From positions 248,001 through 312,000 of the forward strand of contig NZ_FNNP01000002.1 in NCBI RefSeq assembly GCF_900106805.1: 64,000 nt of DNA. Direction: 5' to 3'. This document shows positions 35,401 through 42,765 of this stretch, piece after piece. A program made the translations under genes and the position numbers. Numbering within the stretch: the first letter of the stretch is position 1; every line of letters starts with the position of its first letter. The notes beneath the pieces are model-generated. The model made no database searches and was not told where the DNA came from. It was given only the letters and a program-made list of their open reading frames with translations. The stretch comes from Ruegeria halocynthiae (GTDB taxonomy: Bacteria > Pseudomonadota > Alphaproteobacteria > Rhodobacterales > Rhodobacteraceae).

Positions 35401-37656
35401 GGTGAGCTGTCCTTTGCAACCAACACCGACACCAAGCTGGTCGTCGACACACTGGTTGTAGATACAACCGGACGTCTTGAGATCGGTACGGCTGATAATC
35501 CGATCGATGCGAATGTGAATGTCGACATTGTAATCGCCAACAACGGCGATATCGACGTGAACTGGGACCCTTCTCTGTTATCACGTGGTGTGGTTTCGCA
35601 TGGTCAAATTGAGATCCATGGTGCCGAAAAAACTGCCTTCCTAAAGGTCGCCGACGCACCAATGACTGGTGACACGTCGATGACTCTTCAGGAAATTCCT
35701 GAAGGGTGGCAGGTCGGTGACAAACTGGTTATCACAGGCACTCATAAAACTGGCTGGACCGGCACTGCTGCGGGTCACATAGAAAGCCAGGATGAGGAAG
35801 TTACGATAACATCCATCAGCGGCAACCAGATAACGTTTGACCGCGCACTCGAGCATGATCACGACACACCACGGGATGATCTGTCTGCCTACGTGACCAA
35901 CATGTCTCGTAATATTACGTTCTCGAGCGAAGACGGGGACGCCACGCAAACACATCACCGCGGTCATGTCATGTTCATGCACAATGACGATGTTGATGTT
36001 CGGTTTGCAGCATTCGAAGATCTGGGACGGACAGATAAGTCTGAGGCCGCATTTGACGCTGGTAGTCTGAGTTCGATCTCGGCGGACAGCAATGTCAAAG
36101 GCCGCTATTCATTCCACTTCCACAAAACCGGCGTACAGGATCAGGATAACCCTGCGATGGCGGTTGGCAATGTGGTCGACGGCTCTCCAGGATGGGGCTT
36201 CGTGCACCATTCCAGCAACGCCAACTTTACCGACAACGCTGCGTTTGACGTCTTCGGTGCGGCGTTTGCGGCAGAAAGTGGCGATGAAACAGGAGTTTGG
36301 CTGAGAAATATCGCAATCAAATCCGAAGGCGTAGGGTTTGGTGAATGGAACATCAAAACTGGTGACCGAGCTGCAAGGCAGGATTCGGGTCATACTGGCG
36401 ATGGATTCTTCTTTGCTGGTCGCTTGGTAGAAGCGGCAGAGAACGTCGCTGCAAACACAACCAATGGATTTGTTTGGATGCACCGTGGTGCGTATGACGC
36501 CTATGCCGAAGGTCTGGATCACCCTGAAATTGCCTACGGCTCTGACACTGTGCCGACCAACCTGACGCCGATCCAAGGGTTCCGCGACAATGAAGCCTTT
36601 GGCACTCATACTGGTTTGGTGGTCATCAAGAGCAACCCGGCTCAACAGCAACACGAATTGCGCACTGTATTTGACGGTTTCCTGAACTGGGAGACCAATC
36701 AAGGTGCCGATATCAGCTATACCGCCCACTATACGTTGCTCGACTTTGACTTGATCAGCACTACCGATCTCACTGGTGCGCTGGCGAGCAAAGGTATCGA
36801 AATTGGCTCGATGAGCTATGACATAGTGATGAATGGCCTGAAAATCGAAGGCTTCAACACTGGTGTTGATCTTGAGCAGGACTTCTTCATTCCTATCGCG
36901 AACGAAGATGTTGGCCACGTTGTCATCGACTTGGAGGCAATCAACGTTGGTGAAAACTTCGCCGGGTTTGATCCGAACAAGCACCAGCTTCTGACGTCGG
37001 CTGATCTAGTGACGGGACGGTTGGAGTTCACTCACAACGGCGATACAAGTCTTGCCGAGGGAGAGGACTTTAACTTTGACGGGATCAAAACAGATTCCAT
37101 CGGGACCATTGACCGCGCGTCGGCACAAGATCCTTTGTCCTTGGATTTCTATAAGCAAATCATCCACATCATATCGAAAGATGGCTACTACAAAACTCAA
37201 GATGGACAAAACGTCATCCTGATAGACGACTTCATTGTTGATCGGGCGACTGGTGACATCATGAAACTGACCCATGTGGTAACCTTGGAGATGACGGATC
37301 AGCAGCTTGCAAACAACTGGATGCTGAATAACTATGCAAACGGCGCCAAGTATAACGGCTTGATAGATCTGAGCGGAAGCGCGCCGGTTGCTCGCAACGA
37401 CTCTTTCCGGACAAACACTAACGAAGGTAGGCTGGTCGACGTTCTAAACAATGATATCGATTTCGATGATGACGCATTGACAGTCGATGGATTCACCGAC
37501 CCGGAACACGGCGACGTTTATCTGCAAGAGGACGGGCAATTGCTATATCAACCGGACATCAATTTCGAAGGAACGGACAGCTTTACATACTGGGCGGCCG
37601 ACTCATCAGGGCAACTATCCGAAGCTGTCGTGGAAATACAAGTTTGGGATATGTGA
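32497..37656 (+). CDS. Giant PA14-repeat / G8-domain / beta-helix surface protein with Asp-Gly-His repeats
   Basis: 1719 aa, starting at ATG 32497, no classical signal peptide. There are three PA14 modules at about 8-165, 197-345 and 572-728, each with YLTSDDGS and D-N-D-G-x-H-A. A 19-residue repeat array fills 354-543 and a 14-residue array 733-844. A G8 domain follows at about 915-1050 (SDGDWFDPGTWYEGRIPDAG). A right-handed beta-helix-like part lies at about 1110-1530, with SFHFHKTG resembling CEMIP-type proteins. A cadherin/Ig-like C-terminal module starts at 1629 (APVARNDSF). PA14 and G8 proteins bind or cut polysaccharide. Secretion by type I or another leaderless route is plausible but not shown. 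The neighbours are polysaccharide genes. Confidence 0.85.
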   Translation: MSSIDTRSYGIPTEGLGFIAQYFILPNWVSSLNEIDFEATPNAVEVVDNLNIVSSYEPFWENGTRDSFAALYSGKLDVTSPGNYTFYLTSDDGSALYIDGELVINNDGNHASTLIPVSLDLTAGTHDIEIRYFESGGAQTLKLEWNGPDTGGDTQLLDESVVAYGTTDDSVASEDVVEDSTAGETDESNDQIESDLGLKAKFFRIDKGISDLDGVDFDAPPIAEDILTEVTYERSRDAWWADGPRNRFAAEITGQLNVETAGTYTIYLTSDDGSELYIDGEKVIDNDGLHAARLLTVTLDLSEGPHDIELRYFENRGAQTLVLEWDGPDTLGVRQAINGESLTHGVPVSDDGADHGNHGDSGSDDTDTGDGTDQGDHGDSGSDDTDTGGGTDHGDHGDSGSDDTDTGDETDHGDHGDSGSDDTDTGDGPDHGDHGDSGSDDTDTGDGTDHGDHGDSGSDDTDTGDGPDHGDHGDSGSDDTDTGDGTDHGDHGDSGSDDTDTGDGPDHGDHGDSGSDDTDTGDGTDHGDHGDSGSDDTDTSDGTDDGDIDDSGSDGTDHGDHGDSGSDDQTSKHFGLMAQYFILHQSVTSLNEIDFDAASDSVGMVSELNTQTSYDPFWENGARDMFAARYTGKLNVETSGTYTIYLTSDDGSALYLNGERVIDNDGAHAGTVVPVTLELAAGEHDIDLRYFELWGAQTLKLEWSGPDTNGITQLIDGESLSHNMSSDSGNDTDHGDHGDTGSGDDTDHGDNGDTGSGDDTDHGDHGDTGSGDDTDHGDNGDTGSGDDTDHGDHGDTGSGDDTDHGDHGDTGSGDDTDHGDHGDTGSGDDTDHGDHGDTGSGDDTDHGNHAGHGGSDTVDHGGANMPGTIPEPTSPDEVEAFVAAVMAESNAHAHGDDSGKAIEHGQLLDLVPRSEATHIAVSDGDWFDPGTWYEGRIPDAGANVLIPKNIAVTYDGESDASLFSVRVDGELSFATNTDTKLVVDTLVVDTTGRLEIGTADNPIDANVNVDIVIANNGDIDVNWDPSLLSRGVVSHGQIEIHGAEKTAFLKVADAPMTGDTSMTLQEIPEGWQVGDKLVITGTHKTGWTGTAAGHIESQDEEVTITSISGNQITFDRALEHDHDTPRDDLSAYVTNMSRNITFSSEDGDATQTHHRGHVMFMHNDDVDVRFAAFEDLGRTDKSEAAFDAGSLSSISADSNVKGRYSFHFHKTGVQDQDNPAMAVGNVVDGSPGWGFVHHSSNANFTDNAAFDVFGAAFAAESGDETGVWLRNIAIKSEGVGFGEWNIKTGDRAARQDSGHTGDGFFFAGRLVEAAENVAANTTNGFVWMHRGAYDAYAEGLDHPEIAYGSDTVPTNLTPIQGFRDNEAFGTHTGLVVIKSNPAQQQHELRTVFDGFLNWETNQGADISYTAHYTLLDFDLISTTDLTGALASKGIEIGSMSYDIVMNGLKIEGFNTGVDLEQDFFIPIANEDVGHVVIDLEAINVGENFAGFDPNKHQLLTSADLVTGRLEFTHNGDTSLAEGEDFNFDGIKTDSIGTIDRASAQDPLSLDFYKQIIHIISKDGYYKTQDGQNVILIDDFIVDRATGDIMKLTHVVTLEMTDQQLANNWMLNNYANGAKYNGLIDLSGSAPVARNDSFRTNTNEGRLVDVLNNDIDFDDDALTVDGFTDPEHGDVYLQEDGQLLYQPDINFEGTDSFTYWAADSSGQLSEAVVEIQVWDM
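33556..34125 (+). repeat. 10 x 57-bp in-frame tandem repeat
   Basis: Ten units encode DHGDHGDSGSDDTDTGDGT or close variants. Copies 4-9 alternate between units ending GDGP and GDGT, with matching silent changes, so the last unit of amplification was a 114-bp dimer. It is highly acidic and His-containing, likely an extended cation-binding linker between PA14 domains two and three. Confidence 0.9.
34693..35028 (+). repeat. 8 x 42-bp in-frame tandem repeat
   Basis: Eight units encode DHGDHGDTGSGDDT, with copies 2 and 4 carrying DHGDNG. It is similar in composition to the 57-bp array but has a different unit length, so the two arrays expanded separately. It joins the third PA14 module to the G8 part. 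Confidence 0.9.
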
Positions 37657-37663
37657 ATATCTT

Positions 37664-37687
37664 AGGGTTGCCCTTTTTGGCAGCCCT
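37664..37687 (+). terminator. Hairpin after the G8 gene, possible terminator
   Basis: 9-base stem AGGGTTGCC/GGCAGCCCT with one G-T pair and a short loop rich in T, 7 bases past the stop at 37656. There is no T-run after the stem, so termination is uncertain. Confidence 0.4.
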
Positions 37688-37832
37688 ACCTCACGCTAAG
37701 AATCGGCGTTGTTTTCATAAGGTTATATATGTATTCATAACCTGCACGCTGCACACCAGTGACGAGTATCTGTAGGATCCACCAGTATTGTCACGCGTTG
37801 TAGGTTACTTATTCGTTTCGAGTTAAAGGGTT

Positions 37833-39647
37833 ATGATCAAAAATTATAAGCAACTTCTTACCCTATTCGACCGGGCAGAACGCCTCCGGTTCTATTTTTT
37901 ATTGGGGTTTATGGTTTTAGTTGCGTTGGCGGAAGTGATAGGTATTTCGTCAGTTCTCGTGCTTCTAAACGTACTATCTGAACCCGATCAAGTATTAGAC
38001 AGAAAACTACTGTCTGCAATATATGAAAGTTTAGGGTTTTCATCCTTCTATTCATTCCAGGTTTTTTTGGCTGTTGCCGTATTCTTCATAGTCTTCTTAA
38101 GCCTGGCAATAAAAGCATATGGTGCGTACTTGGTAATCAAGTTTGCGACGATGCGTGGTTATTCGATTTCAAGTCGGCTATTGGAAAAATATCTGAATCA
38201 GCCCTACGAATGGTTTCTCAGACAAAACAGTTCAGACATTACCAAAAACGTATTGGGCCAGATTGATGTGCTGGTTGGTCAAGTGATAATTCCAATGTTG
38301 CGCCTCACAGCCGCGACAATCTCATCGTTCGCTATTGTGACCTTCCTATTAGCAGTGGACCCGTATGTTTCCATTTTCTCCGCATTGGTTTTAGGTATAT
38401 CCTATACCGCGCTCTACTTGAAATTAAGGAGTTCTTTTCAAGGCTTTGGCAGAGATGTACTGCGTGCTGATGAAGCGAGATACCGCCTTGTTGGCGAGGC
38501 TCTTGGTGGCATCAAACAGATAAAGCTTTACGGTTTGGAAAGTAGTTATACCAATCAGTTCAAAGGCCCGGCGCAAAAACGAGCTATAAGTTTGGCTTTG
38601 AACTTAACTTTGGGTCAGCTCCCAAGATACGCTCTTGAGGCGATAACCTTTGGGTTGCTGCTCACCCTAATCCTAATTCTTCTATTGAGTAACAGTGGAG
38701 ATTTGGCCGCGACCATTCCAACTTTGGGGATATTTGCTTTTGCAGTAATGCGCCTGCTTCCTGCTATTCAGCAGATCTATAATAGCTTGGTCACGATTAA
38801 AGGTGGGGAAGAACCACTCAATCATATTGTCGCGGCAAACCAGGAAACTCTCCCTGTGGCCGAGCTGACCAATTGCACCGCTGCATTTGAACAGCAACTT
38901 CCTGAATTACCATTGACGAAAAATCTGGTCTTGTCTGACCTATCATATTCTTACGAACTAGCCGATCGGCAAGCGCTCGAAAAAATCAACTTGCAAATCG
39001 AAGCCCGCAACACCATCGGAATAGTTGGGGGCACAGGTGCAGGAAAAACGACTCTTGTAGATATCATACTGGGCGTTTTACCTGTTCGGAACGGTAAATT
39101 GATCGTCGATGGTGTACCGATTACAGAGGCAAACATCGGTGCATGGCAGAGATCTATTGGTTATGTTCCTCAGGACATCTATTTGAGCGACGATACGATT
39201 GCTCGCAACATTGCATTTGGGATCCCGCCAGAGAAAATCGATCCACAGGCAGTTGAGCAAGCTGCCCGCGCTGCGGCGTTACATGACTTTGTGACAAACG
39301 AGTTACCGATGGGATATCAAACAAACGTCGGAGAGCGTGGCGTTCGCCTGTCCGGAGGGCAACGCCAACGAATTGGGATTGCCCGCGCACTATATCGAAA
39401 CCCAAGTTTGTTGGTCATGGATGAAGCAACATCAGCTTTGGACACCATAACCGAGCGGGTCATAATGGAAGCCGTCCATAACATCAGAGCCGACAAAACT
39501 ATCATACTGATCGCGCATAGGCTGAGCACAGTGAGAGAATGTGACCAGATTTTACTTATGCAAAATGGCAAGGTCAGTTCCAGTGGCACATACGACGACT
39601 TGGTTAGTAACAGCGCAATCTTCCGAGAAATGGCCAAGAGCACATAA
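37833..39647 (+). CDS. ABC transporter, PglK/MsbA-like lipid-linked oligosaccharide flippase
   Basis: 604 aa, starting at ATG 37833. The N-terminal exporter-type membrane domain (about 1-320) begins with FDRAERLRFYFLLGFMVLVA, very like PglK/WlaB half-transporters. A C-terminal ATPase is intact: Walker A GGTGAGKTT, Q-loop YVPQDIYL, signature VRLSGGQRQRIG, Walker B LLVMDEATSALD and switch His in IAHRLS. It likely flips a lipid-linked glycan across the inner membrane for the polymerase and glycosyltransferase encoded in the same island. It has no peptidase domain, so a type I protein exporter role for the G8 protein is less likely. An IS3 fragment follows. Confidence 0.85.
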   Translation: MIKNYKQLLTLFDRAERLRFYFLLGFMVLVALAEVIGISSVLVLLNVLSEPDQVLDRKLLSAIYESLGFSSFYSFQVFLAVAVFFIVFLSLAIKAYGAYLVIKFATMRGYSISSRLLEKYLNQPYEWFLRQNSSDITKNVLGQIDVLVGQVIIPMLRLTAATISSFAIVTFLLAVDPYVSIFSALVLGISYTALYLKLRSSFQGFGRDVLRADEARYRLVGEALGGIKQIKLYGLESSYTNQFKGPAQKRAISLALNLTLGQLPRYALEAITFGLLLTLILILLLSNSGDLAATIPTLGIFAFAVMRLLPAIQQIYNSLVTIKGGEEPLNHIVAANQETLPVAELTNCTAAFEQQLPELPLTKNLVLSDLSYSYELADRQALEKINLQIEARNTIGIVGGTGAGKTTLVDIILGVLPVRNGKLIVDGVPITEANIGAWQRSIGYVPQDIYLSDDTIARNIAFGIPPEKIDPQAVEQAARAAALHDFVTNELPMGYQTNVGERGVRLSGGQRQRIGIARALYRNPSLLVMDEATSALDTITERVIMEAVHNIRADKTIILIAHRLSTVRECDQILLMQNGKVSSSGTYDDLVSNSAIFREMAKST

Positions 39648-39668
39648 TTGTCCCTCGTTAGGTTACTG

Positions 39669-40138
39669 TGACCTGAGACAGTCTGCATAGGAGAGAGGCT
39701 GCGGATCTGGTAGTCACATTCCTGATCATCGGTTTGAACGGGCGCACCGGGTGCGGAGTCCGCAAATTTCTCAAGCGTCCGATGCGCATCTTCGAGGCAG
39801 GCAAACATTTCATCGTTCAATAACTCGTGACGCTGTTTACCGTTGAATTACACGATGAAGAACTTTCGCTGCAGTTTGCCAGTATCAATACTATGCCAGT
39901 CGTTGCCGTTGCCGTTTGCCCATTTCAAAATCGCCCGTCTGGTCAACTCTGTTCCATTGTCACCATCAAGCCGGCAAAATAGGCATTGTGTGATGTTATC
40001 CAACAGCCTATCCGCCAGCCACCAATTCAGCTTGGCATTTTCGCATTCCAAAGCCTTCAGCTTGGTTGCGCCGGACACTTCCATGCCGCCATATCTGGAT
40101 TTGAACTTCTAGTACCTGCCCTGGCTAAGACCGTGCTC
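39669..40138 (-). mobile_element. IS3-family element, decayed orfA 3' part plus internally deleted orfB
   Basis: On the minus strand, the OrfA region around GLSQG...KFKSRYGGMEV (with an in-frame stop) continues into ATKLKALECENAKLNWWLAD. After a deletion it continues with OrfB integrase-core pieces: DGDNGTELTRRAILKWANGN and, in a shifted frame, FNGKQRHELLNDEMF. TGACCTG at 39669 may be part of the far inverted repeat. No intact transposase remains. It truncates the cupin gene at about 40138. Confidence 0.75.
40080..40138 (+). repeat. Right copy of the imperfect 59-bp direct repeat
   Basis: Partner of 24299-24357 in the same orientation, about 48 of 59 bases identical. It sits exactly where IS3 sequence meets the truncated cupin gene. 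Confidence 0.75.
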
Positions 40139-40315
40139 TTCCCACTTTACCGAAAACTTGCAGGCATCACTTTCCCAATGGCCGACAGAAAGCTGCTCGG
40201 TGGTATCGGTGTAACCCAGCCACAGCTTGGCGACATCACTGCCCGAAATTATGTTGGGCAGATTGTCGGTTTCCGCAGTACCTTCGCGGCTAATCCGGGT
40301 GATCTTGTTGCTCAT
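40109..40315 (-). pseudogene. Cupin-domain protein truncated by IS3 fragment
   Basis: The first 57 or so residues match the N-terminus of the intact cupin at 60040-60396: NLPNIISGSDVAKLWLGYTD and TTEQLSVGHWESDACKF align with TRLWNAYSDSTEQFNVGQW of the latter. After KWEEH the frame enters IS3 sequence (GLSQGRY) and stops. The cupin barrel with its metal-ligand strands is gone, so it should be non-functional. It lies 25 bases after the DUF995-type gene, at the end of the aldehyde dehydrogenase transcription unit. Confidence 0.75.
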
Positions 40316-40340
40316 GGATCAATCCTTTGCGTCAGCGTGC

Positions 40341-40823
40341 TTACACACCCAGCTGGGCGCGCAGCTTGGCGATGTCAGACTTCAGCGCATTACCGCTTTC
40401 ATTGTCTTCGTCGTATTCGAACCAGCCTTCGCCTTCGTATTTGACCCAGAGGTTACCGTCGGGGGCAACGACGTGCTTGATGCACTCTTTTTCATTTTCT
40501 TGGCCTGTTTCGCCGTCATCATCGAAATAATAGGTAACTTTGAAGCACAGTTTCCCGCTGCCATTTACCGACCACGATCCCAGGGCAACCGAAAGACCCT
40601 CATCACCTTCATCGCAATAGGCCTGAGCAGAACTGTCGGTCGCAAAATAGATGCCACCTTTGCATTCGCCATCCCAGATGGCGGTCGCATCGGAATAGGG
40701 CTCGACGATCTGCTGTTTTGTCGCCTTGCTGCTGTTTGCAGGCTTGTCCTGCGCCAGAGCGGTGGTGCCGCAGAAAAGGCTGGCAGCGACAAGTCCAGAT
40801 GCAAGAATTTGTCCTGTTTTCAT
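40341..40823 (-). CDS. DUF995-like secreted protein
   Basis: 160 aa with a clear Sec signal peptide (LASGLVAASLFCGTTALAQ), so periplasmic or secreted. The mature part has paired cysteines (WDGECKGGIYF, AYCDEGDEG, GKLCFKV, KECIKHVV) that could form disulfides, and a conserved W/F/Y-rich fold (LGSWSVNGSGKLCF). This resembles the DUF995 family, whose role is unknown. It lies downstream of the aldehyde dehydrogenase on the same strand, 84 bases apart. Confidence 0.65.
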   Translation of the reverse strand: MKTGQILASGLVAASLFCGTTALAQDKPANSSKATKQQIVEPYSDATAIWDGECKGGIYFATDSSAQAYCDEGDEGLSVALGSWSVNGSGKLCFKVTYYFDDDGETGQENEKECIKHVVAPDGNLWVKYEGEGWFEYDEDNESGNALKSDIAKLRAQLGV

Positions 40824-40907
40824 TGTAGTCCTCCTTATTGAGTTTGCGCCGGTTTCCGGGCGCGACGGATTGCGTGGGGTTCCCCCATGCGAAATTCTTC
40901 ACTGCTT

Positions 40908-42338
40908 TCAGAAGGCCGAGACAGCTTTGGCCTCAAGGAATTCCTCTAGCCCCAGCACACCGCCTTCACGCCCGACACCAGACTGCTTGTAGCCACCGAA
41001 CGGGCTGCCAGCTTCGATATAGTTGCCGTTGACATTGACCATTCCGGCCTCAAGCCGGCGGGCAACACGCAGGACGCGTTCGGAGTCGCCCGAATAGATG
41101 TGCGACGACAGGCCGTAGTCGGTGTCGTTGGCAATGGCGATCGCATCTTCCTCGTCGGTGAAGGGGATGATGACTACGACAGGGCCAAATATCTCTTCGC
41201 GCGCGATTCTCATGTCGTTGGTGACATTGACAAAAATCGTCGGTTTGACGAAGTATCCGGTTTCAAAACCCTCAGGCTTGCCTGTGCCGCCGGTCACCAG
41301 CGTCGCGCCTTCGTCAATGCCCATCTGGATCATCGACTGTACTTTGTTCCAATGCGCCTCAGACGCCAGCGGGCCAATATGTTCACCCTCTTCCACCGGA
41401 TTACCAACTTCGACTTCTTCGGTGACGGCCTTGGCCAACTCAACTGCCTTGTCATAGACAGACGCCTCGACCAGCATACGCGACGGTGCATCACAACTTT
41501 GGCCGGTATTGCCCATGACGTAGCCGATACCGTTTTCGACCGCGCTTTCAAGATCTGCATCGGCGAAAATCAGGTTGGGTGACTTACCGCCCAATTCCAG
41601 CGCAACGCGTTTGACGTAAGGCGCACTGTCGACGCTAACTGCGGTACCACCCCGATAGGATCCGGTGAAGGACATCATGGTGACATCAGGATGCCTGGAC
41701 AGAGCCGACCCCACATCAGGACCAAAGCCATGAACAAGGTTGAAAACACCCGCTGGCACACCGGCCTCATCCAGAACCTCGGCGTAGAGTATTGCGGAAA
41801 TCGGCGTCATTTCGGACGGTTTCAAAACCATGGTGCAGCCTGCAGCCAAAGCCGGCGCAACCTTAAGGACGATCTGGTTGATCGGCCAGTTCCAAGGCGT
41901 GATCATGCCGCAAACACCGATCGGGCCGCGCATCAGAGTATCGCCGTTTGGCATGGTCTTTTCGAGTTCGAACGCTTTCAATGCCTCGATCATCGCCTCA
42001 AGGTGGCTGACGCCAACCGCGGCTTGTTCTTCTTTGGCCATCGAGATCGGTGCGCCCATTTCAGTCGAAATCGCCAGCGCAAATTCATCATGACGGCGCT
42101 TGTAGACCTCAAGCACACGCTCCATCACGGCCAGACGCTCTTCTCGAGAAGTGCGACCCCAGGTTTTATATGCCTCTTTCGCCGCAGCGACGGCCCTATC
42201 GACATCTGCTGACGTGCCCATAGACAGTGTGGCAAATGTTTCTTCGGTGGCCGGGTTAATGACGTCAAGCGGGGTCGAGGACAGCGGATCAACCCATTCA
42301 CCGTTGATGTAGAACTTGTCGGTATTTGCGTAAGTCAT
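40908..42338 (-). CDS. NAD(P)-dependent aldehyde dehydrogenase (PuuC-like role)
   Basis: 476 aa, typical ALDH superfamily length. The catalytic Cys lies in MGNTGQSCDAPSR and the general-base Glu in ALELGGKSPN. The Rossmann motif is FTGSYRGGTAV and the Asn in TPWNWPINQ is present. In the Puu route such an enzyme oxidises gamma-glutamyl-aminobutyraldehyde or a related amino-aldehyde. Being downstream of a FAD oxidoreductase and cupin on the same strand fits that. Close relatives act on betaine or other aldehydes, so the substrate is inferred. It is cytosolic. Confidence 0.85.
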   Translation of the reverse strand: MTYANTDKFYINGEWVDPLSSTPLDVINPATEETFATLSMGTSADVDRAVAAAKEAYKTWGRTSREERLAVMERVLEVYKRRHDEFALAISTEMGAPISMAKEEQAAVGVSHLEAMIEALKAFELEKTMPNGDTLMRGPIGVCGMITPWNWPINQIVLKVAPALAAGCTMVLKPSEMTPISAILYAEVLDEAGVPAGVFNLVHGFGPDVGSALSRHPDVTMMSFTGSYRGGTAVSVDSAPYVKRVALELGGKSPNLIFADADLESAVENGIGYVMGNTGQSCDAPSRMLVEASVYDKAVELAKAVTEEVEVGNPVEEGEHIGPLASEAHWNKVQSMIQMGIDEGATLVTGGTGKPEGFETGYFVKPTIFVNVTNDMRIAREEIFGPVVVIIPFTDEEDAIAIANDTDYGLSSHIYSGDSERVLRVARRLEAGMVNVNGNYIEAGSPFGGYKQSGVGREGGVLGLEEFLEAKAVSAF

Positions 42339-42385
42339 GGTTAGCCTCGCTTATTGGGAAACGGGGGTGCAGGTGCGCCCCATGA

Positions 42386-42745
42386 TTACTTGCTCTTGTA
42401 GGTGATGTAGGCATTGCGGGAGTGTTCCTTGATCTCCCAGATGCCCAGGCTCATGGCCGGGAAGTAGACCATGTCACCGGCATTGATTTCGGTCACATTG
42501 CCTTGCTCATCGGTATAGGTGCACGAACCGTGAGTGAAATAGCACATTTCAGCATCCTGGATCTTGCGGCGCCATTTGCCCGGGGTACAGGTCCACACGC
42601 CAACCTCGGATCCGTCTTCGTTTTCGGCCAGAGTCAGACCGCGCAGCAGCGACGGTTCGCTGTCGATGGGTTCGGGCACTGCCCCCCAATCTTCCAGCTG
42701 ATCTTCGGCAATTTCAGGTAGTTTTTTCAGGTTCAGTACGCCCAT
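42386..42745 (-). CDS. Cupin-domain protein (DUF861/ureidoglycine-type)
   Basis: 119 aa from ATG 42745, placed after AAGGAGAG. A longer in-frame extension lacks support. The small beta-barrel cupin shows VGVWTCTPGKWRRKIQDAEM and INAGDMVYFPAMSLGIWEI. It is similar in size to the cupins at 60040 and (truncated) 40109, though not closely alike. These proteins often sit beside polyamine or amino-acid oxidase genes. The reaction is unknown. It is 20 bases after the FAD oxidoreductase. Confidence 0.75.
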   Translation of the reverse strand: MGVLNLKKLPEIAEDQLEDWGAVPEPIDSEPSLLRGLTLAENEDGSEVGVWTCTPGKWRRKIQDAEMCYFTHGSCTYTDEQGNVTEINAGDMVYFPAMSLGIWEIKEHSRNAYITYKSK

Positions 42746-42765
42746 GTCACTCTCCTTAGAGGGGG

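Noticed and set aside
23319-40138. att-site duplication of the tRNA-Pro 3' end at the island's right end
   Set aside because: I looked for the CTCACTCCGACCA end near the right boundary and did not see it. Boundary evidence rests on the IS fragments instead.
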